This document shows, piece after piece, positions 34,241 to 41,961 of a DNA stretch of 50,774 nucleotides. The position numbers were made by a program, and so were the translations under genes. The DNA comes from Pseudomonas tremae. GTDB taxonomy: Bacteria > Pseudomonadota > Gammaproteobacteria > Pseudomonadales > Pseudomonadaceae. The notes under the pieces were generated by a model, which saw nothing but the letters and a program-made list of their open reading frames with translations, was not told the origin of the DNA and ran no database searches. The stretch is from contig NZ_LJRO01000353.1 of the NCBI RefSeq assembly GCF_001401155.1, positions 1 through 50,774 of the forward strand. Direction: 5' to 3'. The first letter of the stretch is position 1; every line of letters starts with the position of its first letter.

Positions 34241-35167
34241 TCAGAGCTTGGCGGACAGCAGCGCTTCCAGCTTTTCCTGGTCGCGAGCGAACTGACGAAT
34301 ACCTTCAGCCAGTTTTTCAGTGGCCATGGCATCTTCGTTCGACGCCCAGCGGAACTGACTTTCGGTCAGGCTCTGACGCGCCTCGCCTGCATTGCCAGGA
34401 GCAAGTTTGCGCTCCAGCGTGCCGGTATCCTCGGCCAGCTTGTTGAGCAACTCGGTGCTGATGGTCAGGCGGTCACAACCAGCCAGTTGTTCGATCTGGT
34501 TCAGGTTGCGGAAGCTTGCACCCATGACCACGGTTTTGAAATCGTTGGCCTTGTAGTAGTTGTAAATGCGAGTTACCGACTGTACGCCTGGATCTTCTGC
34601 GCCGGTGTAGTCGGTGCCTTCCGCTTTCTTGTACCAGTCGTAGATGCGGCCCACGAACGGCGAAATCAGGAATACGCCGGCTTCGGCACATGCAACGGCT
34701 TGCGCGAAGGAGAACAGCAGGGTCAGGTTGGTCTGAATGCCTTGCTTCTCGAGATGTTCGGCGGCGCGGATGCCTTCCCACGTGGCAGCAAGTTTGACCA
34801 GCACGCGATCGCGGCTGATGCCTGCCTTGTCGTAAAGATCCATCAGACGCTCGCTGCGGTGGATCAGCGCGTCCTTGTCAAAAGACAGTCGAGCGTCCAC
34901 CTCGGTGGATACGCGACCGGGTACGACTTTGAGAATCTCCTGGCCGATGGCAACTGCGAAGCGGTCGCAGGCCAGACCGATGTCGCCATTGCTGCCACCG
35001 AATGCCTCTTTGAGCATCGGCTTGTTGCTTTCGCTCGATGCCGCTTTAAGCAGCAGGGAGGGGTTGGTAGTAGCGTCCTGCGGCTTGAGCTTTTCGATAG
35101 CGCCAAAGTCGCCTGTATCAGCGACGACGGTGGTGAATTGCTTGAGTTGTTCCAGCTTGGAAGTCAT
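34241..35167 (-). CDS. tal: Transaldolase
   Basis: A 308-residue class I transaldolase of the non-oxidative pentose phosphate pathway, exchanging a dihydroxyacetone unit between sugar phosphates. It begins with the conserved TSKLEQLKQFTTVVADTGDF, and the Schiff-base lysine is Lys125 in VLVKLAATWEG. DATTNPSLLLKA and the PFVGRIYDWY motif are present. The ATG at 35167 matches the family start; an in-frame ATG 54 bp upstream is less likely. Single-gene unit. Confidence 0.96.
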   Translation of the reverse strand: MTSKLEQLKQFTTVVADTGDFGAIEKLKPQDATTNPSLLLKAASSESNKPMLKEAFGGSNGDIGLACDRFAVAIGQEILKVVPGRVSTEVDARLSFDKDALIHRSERLMDLYDKAGISRDRVLVKLAATWEGIRAAEHLEKQGIQTNLTLLFSFAQAVACAEAGVFLISPFVGRIYDWYKKAEGTDYTGAEDPGVQSVTRIYNYYKANDFKTVVMGASFRNLNQIEQLAGCDRLTISTELLNKLAEDTGTLERKLAPGNAGEARQSLTESQFRWASNEDAMATEKLAEGIRQFARDQEKLEALLSAKL

Positions 35168-35322
35168 GAGCGTGCTCTGTCCTGTGCGGTTGGATGACAT
35201 TACCCGAGCGCTGCCGCCCACTCAAGGCCGCAGCGCATAACGCATGCAGATGAAGGGCTTCAAGGTCGGCATTGTCGTGAAAACCTTGTAGAGACTGTTT
35301 TTGAGCCCATCGCGGACTGCTT

Positions 35323-35445
35323 GTTCCCTCGGAGTGAATTTAACCGCTCAGCCTCTGCGTGCAAGGTCTCTGATCTATAACACGCTGGTGCTCGCAGCAG
35401 CGTTGGATAAAGATGTAACTTCAATCTGCACTGATCCGAGGGAAC
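35323..35445. repeat. 11-bp inverted repeat covering the M20 peptidase ribosome-binding site
   Basis: gttccctcgga at 35323-35333 is perfectly complementary to tccgagggaac at 35435-35445. The downstream arm contains the Shine-Dalgarno (gaggga) 5-9 bases before the ATG at 35450. In a leader RNA starting before the first arm, pairing would hide the RBS behind a 101-base loop. The 35222-35449 interval otherwise holds no gene. Confidence 0.5.
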
Positions 35446-35449
35446 CCAC

Positions 35450-36700
35450 ATGCAACCAGGACGCTCATCCATCGCTGCCGCGATCGGCTTCTCACTGCTG
35501 TCCATAAGCGCTTTTGCCGAAGGCCTGTCACCTGACGAACTCTTGAAAAAAGCCCAGGCCGAACAGAAACCTTACCTTGCAACTGTCAAGGAGCTGGTAG
35601 ACATCGACACCGGTACAGGCCAGGCACCTGGCCTGAAAACCGTCAGCGCCATGCTGGTCGACCGCCTCAAGGCATTGGGGGCTGAAGTCGCGACGACCCC
35701 GGCCGAGCCCTCTTCGGGTGACAACATCGTCGGTACGTTCAAGGGCAACGGTACTCGGTCCTTTTTGCTGATGGTCCACTACGACACGGTATTCGGGCCG
35801 GGCACTGCCGCCAAACGACCTTTCAATATCGACAGCGAGCGCGCCTACGGCCCCGGTGTGGCGGACGCCAAGGGTGGCGTAGCGATGATTCTGCATTCGC
35901 TGCAATTGTTGCAGGATCAAAACTTCAAGGGCTTCGGCACGCTCACTGTGTTGTTCAATCCAGATGAAGAAACCGGCTCCAGCGGATCAAAAAAAGTCAT
36001 TGCCGAACTGGCTCGCCAGCACGATTACGTCTTCTCGTACGAGCCCCCTGACAAAGACGCTGTGACTGTCGCGACCAACGGCATCAACGGGCTGATTCTC
36101 GACGTCAAAGGCAAGTCTTCGCACGCAGGTTCGGCTCCTGAGGCCGGGCGCAATGCTGCCCTGGAGCTTGCGCACCAGATGCTGCAGCTCAAGGACCTCG
36201 GCGATCCGGCCAAAGGCACGACGGTCAACTGGACGCTCAGCAAGGCAGGAGAGAAGCGCAACATCATTCCAGCCAGCGCCTCGGCCGAAGCGGACATGCG
36301 CTATTCGGATCTGAGCGAAAGCGACCGGGTGCTTACCGACGGTCAGCGTATCGTGAAGAACACACTGATCGATGGTACCCAGGTGACACTGCGCATGGAA
36401 AAGGGCCGCCCGCCATTGGCGAAAAACACAGGTTCCGAACAACTGGCCAGAACTGCGCAGACGCTTTACAAGAAAATCGGTCGCAACATCGAACCTATTG
36501 CCATGCGTTTCGGCACTGACGCAGGCTATGCCTATGTGCCTGGTAGCACCAAACCGGCGGTACTGGAAACGATGGGTGTGGTTGGCGCGGGGCTGCACGC
36601 AGACGATGAGTCCATAGAGCTGTCGAGCATTGCGCCCAGGCTTTATCTGACCGTGGCAATGATCGAGCAATTGTCGCAGTCCGAAGCGGCGCCGCAGTGA
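35450..36700 (+). CDS. Exported M20/M25/M40 zinc peptidase (glutamate carboxypeptidase-like)
   Basis: A 416-residue secreted peptidase. The signal peptide ends ISAFA-EGLS. Zinc-ligand segments of the M20 family are visible: LMVHYDTVFGPG (HxD), GPGVADAKGG (bridging Asp), NPDEETGSSG (catalytic Glu and ligand), and a dimerisation domain beginning AVTVATNGINGLILDVKG. It resembles carboxypeptidase G2-type enzymes that remove C-terminal glutamate, including from folates. In the periplasm it might scavenge glutamate. A good gaggga RBS precedes the ATG and lies within an inverted repeat. Confidence 0.88.
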   Translation: MQPGRSSIAAAIGFSLLSISAFAEGLSPDELLKKAQAEQKPYLATVKELVDIDTGTGQAPGLKTVSAMLVDRLKALGAEVATTPAEPSSGDNIVGTFKGNGTRSFLLMVHYDTVFGPGTAAKRPFNIDSERAYGPGVADAKGGVAMILHSLQLLQDQNFKGFGTLTVLFNPDEETGSSGSKKVIAELARQHDYVFSYEPPDKDAVTVATNGINGLILDVKGKSSHAGSAPEAGRNAALELAHQMLQLKDLGDPAKGTTVNWTLSKAGEKRNIIPASASAEADMRYSDLSESDRVLTDGQRIVKNTLIDGTQVTLRMEKGRPPLAKNTGSEQLARTAQTLYKKIGRNIEPIAMRFGTDAGYAYVPGSTKPAVLETMGVVGAGLHADDESIELSSIAPRLYLTVAMIEQLSQSEAAPQ

Positions 36701-36801
36701 GCCTGCGCGAGGCACATGCCAGCCATGCGCTTCGCGCAGATGATTGCCACCGGTCGAGGCTGAGGTATCCGGGATTGACCTAGCGCCGGATAACCGATTA
36801 A

Positions 36802-36817
36802 CTGTATATGTATACAG
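36802..36817. promoter_or_regulatory. LexA (SOS) box
   Basis: ctgtatatgtatacag is a near-perfect inverted SOS operator (CTG-N10-CAG with alternating AT core), matching the gammaproteobacterial LexA consensus. It lies 23 bp before the ATG of the UmuD-like gene, so that gene should be induced by DNA damage. Confidence 0.88.
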
Positions 36818-36840
36818 TTAATCATAAAAGGCTCGCGTTC

Positions 36841-37281
36841 ATGAGTGTCACCTTTCTCGGCCCGCTATCCGCGCGGAGCATAGGCCTGCCGTTCGTCTCT
36901 CTGTCATCCGTCGGTTCGCAAGCGCGTGGAGAGCGTCATGTCTCGATCGCGGAGCTCTGCGAAGTTCGCGAGCCTCACGTCTATCTGGCCAGGGTTGAAG
37001 ACGAGGGCATGCGAGACGCTGCCATGTGCAGCGGAGACATGCTGGTGGTTGATCGCAGCCAATACGCCGAACACGGTGATATCGTTGTCGCCTCACTCAA
37101 TGCCAGGCAGATATGCCGTCGTTTGCACATGCGTGGCGAGGTGGTAATCCTGGAGTCGGAGAACGCGGACTATCCGCCGCTTCGCGTTACCGACAACGAT
37201 GATCTGATCATCCTGGGTGTCGTTACCTACAGCCTTAAAAGCCTTATCGAGGAACACGCCGAGCCTTCCAGGGCTGGATGA
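36841..37281 (+). CDS. UmuD-like protein without catalytic dyad, SOS-controlled
   Basis: A 146-residue protein with the LexA/UmuD peptidase S24 fold: EGMRDAAMCSGDMLVVDRS, HGDIVVASL and the SENADYPPLRV region align along the C-terminal domain of UmuD. At the catalytic serine there is Gly56 (GMRD against SMID) and at the lysine there is Arg93 (CRRL against VKKL). Self-cleavage is therefore not expected, and no Cys-Gly cleavage site is visible. A LexA box lies just upstream. No umuC follows. The ATG at 36841 is chosen because the ATG at 36808 lies inside the LexA box. It may be a dominant-negative or specialised UmuD. Confidence 0.8.
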   Translation: MSVTFLGPLSARSIGLPFVSLSSVGSQARGERHVSIAELCEVREPHVYLARVEDEGMRDAAMCSGDMLVVDRSQYAEHGDIVVASLNARQICRRLHMRGEVVILESENADYPPLRVTDNDDLIILGVVTYSLKSLIEEHAEPSRAG

Positions 37282-37357
37282 TCTGCCTATTGTCTTGCAA
37301 TGCATAACGCGCCGTGATCTGCTGCCGCCCCTAGGGTTTTGACCGGGAATTGAACGC

Positions 37358-37597
37358 ATGCAGGAACAACTTGATCAACTTCGACTATCCAAACCCGTCC
37401 AGGGGGAGATCAGCGATCTGGTAAGAGCGCTCGACGCCGCCAGTACCCGTGCCGATCTCGAAGCCGAGGCCGCGTTGCAGATCGAATACATTCACGGCTT
37501 GGAGGCGTCCAGAAAACTGCGTCCTGCCGACGCCGAGAAGCTATACATCATTTTTGACGATGCCGTTCAGGCTCGCCTTCAGGCGCTGTCCGACTAG
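37358..37597 (+). CDS. Hypothetical small protein (79 aa)
   Basis: A 79-residue protein, almost entirely helical by composition (LDAASTRADLEAEAALQIEY; charged heptads), without signal peptide, membrane segment or cysteine. It is 76 bp downstream of the UmuD-like gene and on the same strand. I do not recognise a family. Being downstream of the SOS box, it could be co-expressed with the UmuD-like protein. The ribosome-binding site before its ATG is weak. Confidence 0.55.
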   Translation: MQEQLDQLRLSKPVQGEISDLVRALDAASTRADLEAEAALQIEYIHGLEASRKLRPADAEKLYIIFDDAVQARLQALSD

Positions 37598-37734
37598 GTT
37601 TGGTCAACAGGTTGCGGCATTGGCAACCCGAAAATTTTTTCGACAAATATGCACCCTTTCTTCATTCAGTCAGGGTGTCTGACTTAAAGCTCGAACCTGC
37701 GGCTCGCATGGTTCTTTTTCAGGTTTGATTTGCT

Positions 37735-38862
37735 ATGCGGTTATCGGGCTTCATTCTTGAAAACATCGAACCTATTGTGCGCGAGTGGACCGATTTCGCA
37801 CGCACATTGGGAACACCTGGTGAGCCATTGGACTCCAGAGAGCTCAAGGACCATGCCGAGCAGATGCTCCGGGCCATCGCTACAGACCTGCGAACTGATC
37901 AGTCGTCTCAGGAACAGGTCGAAAAATCACAAGGTCAGGTGCTGTCGGATGACCAGACTGCGGCAAAGACTCACGCCATCACCCGATTGATGTCAGGGTT
38001 TACCATCGATCAGGTGGTTTCCGAGTTTCGTGCGCTGCGAGCGAGCGTTATCAAGCAATGGATGACCCATCAGACCGCCGACCCGCAGTTGCAGATGGAG
38101 GACATGATCCGGTTCAACGAAGCAATCGATCAGGCTCTGGCTGAATCCATATCCAGTTACACGAGCGCGGTTCAGGTTTCACGCAATATTTTTCTCGGTA
38201 TTCTCGGTCACGATTTGCGCACCCCTTTAAGCGCGATATTGCTCGGCGCTGACGTGTTATTGCGTACCAGCGATCTGGGCGCGCGACCTACCAAGGTCGC
38301 CTCGAGGATCTACTCGAGCGTCAAGCGGGCGAGCCAGATCGTCGGCGATCTGCTGGACTTCACCCGTTCACAGATCGGCCCCGGCATTCCGTTGAAAAAG
38401 ACCAATATAGATATCCAGCCTATCTGCGCGCGGATTGTCGACGAGTCCAGTACGGTCAATCCCGAAGCGGATATTCGCCTGATCTCAAATGACCCTGTCA
38501 TTGGCAATTTTGATGGTGATCGGCTGGAACAGGTCTTTTCGAACCTGATTGGCAACGCGATACAGCATGGCAGCAGCCGTGATCCTGTTGAAGTGACACT
38601 GAATGCCGCTGACGGGATCCTCCAGTTCACCGTACACAACTCGGGCAGTCCGATTCCCGAAGACGTGCTTCCGTTCATTTTCAACCCGATGGACCGCTAC
38701 TCGCCCGAGAAAATGACCGATAACGGGCCCTACTCGAGCCTGGGGCTTGGTTTGTTCATTGTCGCCAGGATCGTCGATGCACATGGTGGGCGTATCGAGG
38801 TGACATCGAAAGCTGACAAAGGAACCACATTTGCGGTGTTCATCCCCCTGAATGCAGAGTGA
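37735..38862 (+). CDS. Soluble sensor histidine kinase with RsbRD-like N-terminus
   Basis: A 375-residue histidine kinase without membrane segments. The first about 150 residues are a helical sensory region like the RsbRD/RsbT co-antagonist N-terminal domain (MSGFTIDQVVSEFRALRASV). The phospho-acceptor is His159 in GILGHDLRTPL. The catalytic domain has an N-box (NLIGNAIQHG), and G-boxes including SLGLGLFIVARI. No response regulator gene is adjacent, so the partner is unknown. It is a stand-alone gene 138 bp downstream of the small protein gene. Confidence 0.9.
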   Translation: MRLSGFILENIEPIVREWTDFARTLGTPGEPLDSRELKDHAEQMLRAIATDLRTDQSSQEQVEKSQGQVLSDDQTAAKTHAITRLMSGFTIDQVVSEFRALRASVIKQWMTHQTADPQLQMEDMIRFNEAIDQALAESISSYTSAVQVSRNIFLGILGHDLRTPLSAILLGADVLLRTSDLGARPTKVASRIYSSVKRASQIVGDLLDFTRSQIGPGIPLKKTNIDIQPICARIVDESSTVNPEADIRLISNDPVIGNFDGDRLEQVFSNLIGNAIQHGSSRDPVEVTLNAADGILQFTVHNSGSPIPEDVLPFIFNPMDRYSPEKMTDNGPYSSLGLGLFIVARIVDAHGGRIEVTSKADKGTTFAVFIPLNAE

Positions 38863-38948
38863 GCCTTCGCTGTCATATGCTCCATATCCGCACCCCCATC
38901 AAAAACGGATGCCAGGTTGAGTGCGGTCGCCAGACCTGTCTTTGCTGG

Positions 38949-39764
38949 CTACCGCATGACATCGTCAAGCTGACTCAAGCTCAGCCCCGATTTTAGAAAA
39001 TCCAGCCCATCCGGGTTTTCAAGCTGCAACAGAACAGTCGAAATCTGCCGGTAGGCGGCACGAAACAGCGAGCTGCCCAAGCTGATTCGGCGAATGCCGA
39101 TTGTTCTGAGCCTGTCGATTGTCATGCCGGAAACCGGGATGACACTGAGCGGCTTGGTGAGTGAGCGGCGAATTACTTCAAGATCCTCGATTGACCTCAC
39201 GCCGGGCGCGAACAGGCAATCGGCTCCAGCTTCTTCAAACGCGACCAGCCGCGCTACGACCTCATTCAGCGAATACTCGTTTGCCCCGAGCAGATAGTCT
39301 GTCCTGGCCGTGACGATAAAGTCGGCATCAAGCGCATGGACTGCCCCACTGGCAGCACGCACCCGATCGCATGCTTCTGCGATAGGGAAGTACAGCGGAG
39401 TGTTCGGGTCACTGTAGTCGGATATATCTTCAATGGACGCGCCTGCGCAGCCTATGCTCAAGGCCCGCCTGAAGTGCTCCTCGACCTGCTCCAGCGTTTT
39501 TGCCAGCCCATTCTCCAGGTCTGCGGTCACAGGTATGTCCACCGCCCGCACGATACGATCAATTGCCGCAAATCGATCCTCGTTATCCATCGAGGGTGAT
39601 GAGTCGCGGTAACCCTTTGCATAGGCAATTCCGGCGCTGGTGGTGCCGATACTGGCGTAGCCCATCTGCTGTATAAGCCGCGCGCTTCCCTCGCACCATG
39701 CGTTGGGCATGACGAATAACTCATTGCGCTCATGCAATGCTCTGAATGCCTGACATGTGTTCAT
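38949..39764 (-). CDS. Isocitrate lyase/PEP mutase family protein
   Basis: A 271-residue beta/alpha barrel of the PEP mutase/isocitrate lyase superfamily. The start MPNAWCEGSARLIQQMGYASIGTTSAG, TADLENGLAKT and IEDI motifs, and the TARTDYLLG strand are all typical. The lysine-cysteine loop of true isocitrate lyase (KKCGH) is absent. Family members include 2,3-dimethylmalate lyase, oxaloacetate decarboxylase and carboxyphosphonoenolpyruvate mutase-like proteins. A Shine-Dalgarno, cagggag, precedes the ATG on the minus strand. It lies divergent from the biosynthetic operon that starts near 39.9 kb. Confidence 0.85.
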   Translation of the reverse strand: MNTCQAFRALHERNELFVMPNAWCEGSARLIQQMGYASIGTTSAGIAYAKGYRDSSPSMDNEDRFAAIDRIVRAVDIPVTADLENGLAKTLEQVEEHFRRALSIGCAGASIEDISDYSDPNTPLYFPIAEACDRVRAASGAVHALDADFIVTARTDYLLGANEYSLNEVVARLVAFEEAGADCLFAPGVRSIEDLEVIRRSLTKPLSVIPVSGMTIDRLRTIGIRRISLGSSLFRAAYRQISTVLLQLENPDGLDFLKSGLSLSQLDDVMR

Positions 39765-39801
39765 GGTGGCTCCCTGAAAGCACTATGTTAGTTCTCTTTA
39801 C

Positions 39802-39846
39802 GAGGAGGAGGATTAAAAAAACGTGAAGGGTATTAAAAAAGATTGA
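39802..39846 (+). other. Strong Shine-Dalgarno with a possible 7-codon ORF (GTG...TGA)
   Basis: gaggaggagga at 39802-39812 is a very strong ribosome-binding sequence. It is followed 10 bases later by GTG-AAG-GGT-ATT-AAA-AAA-GAT-TGA, a 7-codon frame (M-K-G-I-K-K-D). It lies just upstream of the operon containing a ThiF-type enzyme. It might be a leader peptide or a precursor peptide; it may also be a chance purine run. See findings. Confidence 0.25.
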
Positions 39847-39907
39847 ACAGACAATAAAGGTCGCTTGTGGAATGCTTTTATTCAACTTATCGCATGGACG
39901 TCAACTG

Positions 39908-41017
39908 ATGAAAAGGACCGCTTCCGCTGCCTTGTTTTTTGCTTCCTGTACCACCGTACTGTTAGTGTCCGCCTCCCCAATGGCTACCGACAAGGCGGTG
40001 GCTGTAAAGGAAGTGGAAGTTCATACTGTCATGCTAAAGAAAGACGCGTTGAAAGTGGCACTCTGGCGTGAATCGCCAAAAGGGGTTAACGCGCGCACTC
40101 TGAAAGAATCAAACGTTGTCCTGTTTATTCATGGCGCCACTATCTCGGGCAAACTCTCGGCCGGGTATGCCATAGAGGGTTATTCGTGGGCGCAGGATGT
40201 TGCCTATTCAGGGCGCGATGCCTGGGTCGTTGACCTGCCGGGTTATGGTCGTTCTGATGATTATCCGGAAATGCGCAAGGCCACTCCGGATGCCAGCGCT
40301 GAATCAGTGGGCAATGCCAAGAGTCTGGTGCCTGTCATTGATGCGGCCGTCGACTATGTATTGAACGTCACCGGCGCTAAAAAACTGACCCTTATCGCCA
40401 CGTCCAGGGGCGCCATACCGGTAGGGTATTACCTGAGTGCGCACGGCGATAAGGTAGACAAAGTCGTGTTTAACTCTCCCATTGTCCGGCGTGACCACAC
40501 AGACTCCAGTATTGTGCAGGGCGTGTTCGGCAGTGCCGAAAGACCCGACAAGAGCTTTTATGAAATCCCGGTGGCCACACGGTTGTCCATGATAGAAGAC
40601 GATCGCCCACCTGGCACCGAGACGCAACTCGAACACGGGTTTGTAAACAACTGGCCCCGTGACGCTGCGTTGGAGAGGGCCCATCAAAACAATATGATCA
40701 AAGTGCCCGGAGGCTTTGCTCAGGATATCTATGACGCCTGGCAGGGTGTGTATTGGGACCCCGCGAACATCAAGGTGCCCGTTTTAATAACGCGTGGAGA
40801 TTACGACCACGTGCTGACCACCGCAGCAGACATTGAATGGCTGTACGCACACTTGAGCAACGCCCCCAGTAAACGCTACGTGCTGATTGATAAAGGCACC
40901 CACGCCATGCTGTTTGAAAAGAAGCGCTTCGAACTATACCGCGAAGTTCAGGTTTTTCTGGACGGTTCATCCCCCCGATTGTCACTGACCTGCAGTTTTT
41001 GTGGCGGCCGCAACTAA
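39908..41017 (+). CDS. Exported alpha/beta hydrolase, first gene of the biosynthetic operon
   Basis: A 369-residue alpha/beta hydrolase with an N-terminal signal peptide (MKRTASAALFFASCTTVLLV then SASPMA). HG at residues 75-76 forms the oxyanion hole in LFIHGATISG. The nucleophile elbow is ATSRGA (Ser166; the usual first Gly is Ala), followed by acid Asp in LITRGDYDHVL and His in GTHAMLFE. It is probably periplasmic and may deacylate or modify an exported product. The C-terminus ends in LTCSFCGGRN, a CxxC with no obvious role. No Shine-Dalgarno is clear; an in-frame ATG at 39872 is a possible longer start. The stop codon is 14 bp before thiF. Confidence 0.8.
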   Translation: MKRTASAALFFASCTTVLLVSASPMATDKAVAVKEVEVHTVMLKKDALKVALWRESPKGVNARTLKESNVVLFIHGATISGKLSAGYAIEGYSWAQDVAYSGRDAWVVDLPGYGRSDDYPEMRKATPDASAESVGNAKSLVPVIDAAVDYVLNVTGAKKLTLIATSRGAIPVGYYLSAHGDKVDKVVFNSPIVRRDHTDSSIVQGVFGSAERPDKSFYEIPVATRLSMIEDDRPPGTETQLEHGFVNNWPRDAALERAHQNNMIKVPGGFAQDIYDAWQGVYWDPANIKVPVLITRGDYDHVLTTAADIEWLYAHLSNAPSKRYVLIDKGTHAMLFEKKRFELYREVQVFLDGSSPRLSLTCSFCGGRN

Positions 41018-41031
41018 TCAAGGATCAGACC

Positions 41032-41961
41032 ATGTTGAAGAAAGCACGCATTGTTAAATTCCCCGGCGTTTTTATCGAGCAGGTGTACAACGAACGGGTC
41101 TCACGCAGCGGTTGTTTTCTGGGTAATACGAAACTGCAACAACTTGCCAGTCAGCGCAAACTCTCCGGTGCGGTGGTCGGCGTCGCTGGTGCGGGAGGTA
41201 TTGGCGGGGCCGTGGCCCTGGGGTTGGCACGCTTAGGTGTAAGACACATCAAAATTGCCGACCCCGACTCGTTTGATATCAGCAACATCAACCGGCAAAT
41301 GGGCGCTTCACTGGAAACCATTGGCCGCAATAAAGCGTTGGTGGTTGCCGAGTTGGTTCACCGGTTGGCAGGTGACGTGAGTGTCGACGTGTTCCCTGAG
41401 GGCATACAGAAGCACACGGCTGAAGCGTTCGTGGAGGGCTGTGATCTGGTACTGGATCAAATGGACTTCTACAGCATTGCCGAGCGCTATGCGCTGCATC
41501 GGGCATATCGCAACTCCGCCAAGTGCAAAGGCCTGTTGGCATCCTCGGTGGTCGGTTGGGGCGCCAACGTCTACAAGTTCGACAAGGCCGGCCTGACGCT
41601 GGAAGATTTTTATAATATTCCGGAAGACGCCGATATGACGCCTGAACTGGTCGAAAAACTGGTGATGCTTCAGGCGTCTTATCAGCCCCGGTTCCCGAGC
41701 ATTCCCGACATTTTCAACTGGATGAAAGAAACAGGAAACGTCCCCATTCTTTCCGTGGCACCGACAGCCTCGCATTACCTGATTCTCTGTCGCTCAGCGC
41801 TGATGCTATGCGACCTTGAAGGCGCACCGTACAGCACTGAACTTCCCCCGATGCCCAAGTATTACTGGTTTGACGGCTCTACATTCGATAACGGCATTTA
41901 TGAGTTCAACGGCACGTGGGCAAATCCCAAAGAGAATCGCAAACATTTCAATGTCGATTGA
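41032..41961 (+). CDS. ThiF/E1-like adenylyltransferase
   Basis: A 309-residue E1-superfamily enzyme. GAGGIGGAVALGLARLG (from residue 53) is the ATP-binding motif; Asp77/Asp79 with the NINRQM motif (residues 85-90) complete the adenylation site. The zinc-binding CxxC pairs and the C-terminal cysteines typical of ThiF/MoeB are absent, and the C-terminal 110 residues (LTLEDFYNIPEDADM...) match no family I know. It should activate a carboxylate as an acyl-adenylate. No ThiS/MoaD-like carrier or JAMM protease is encoded nearby. A good aagga RBS precedes the ATG. It overlaps the MFS gene start. Confidence 0.85.
   Translation: MLKKARIVKFPGVFIEQVYNERVSRSGCFLGNTKLQQLASQRKLSGAVVGVAGAGGIGGAVALGLARLGVRHIKIADPDSFDISNINRQMGASLETIGRNKALVVAELVHRLAGDVSVDVFPEGIQKHTAEAFVEGCDLVLDQMDFYSIAERYALHRAYRNSAKCKGLLASSVVGWGANVYKFDKAGLTLEDFYNIPEDADMTPELVEKLVMLQASYQPRFPSIPDIFNWMKETGNVPILSVAPTASHYLILCRSALMLCDLEGAPYSTELPPMPKYYWFDGSTFDNGIYEFNGTWANPKENRKHFNVD

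Noticed and set aside
41032..41961. Considered as thiamine or molybdopterin biosynthesis gene (thiF/moeB)
   Set aside because: Zinc cysteines are absent and no thiS, thiG or moaD gene is present.
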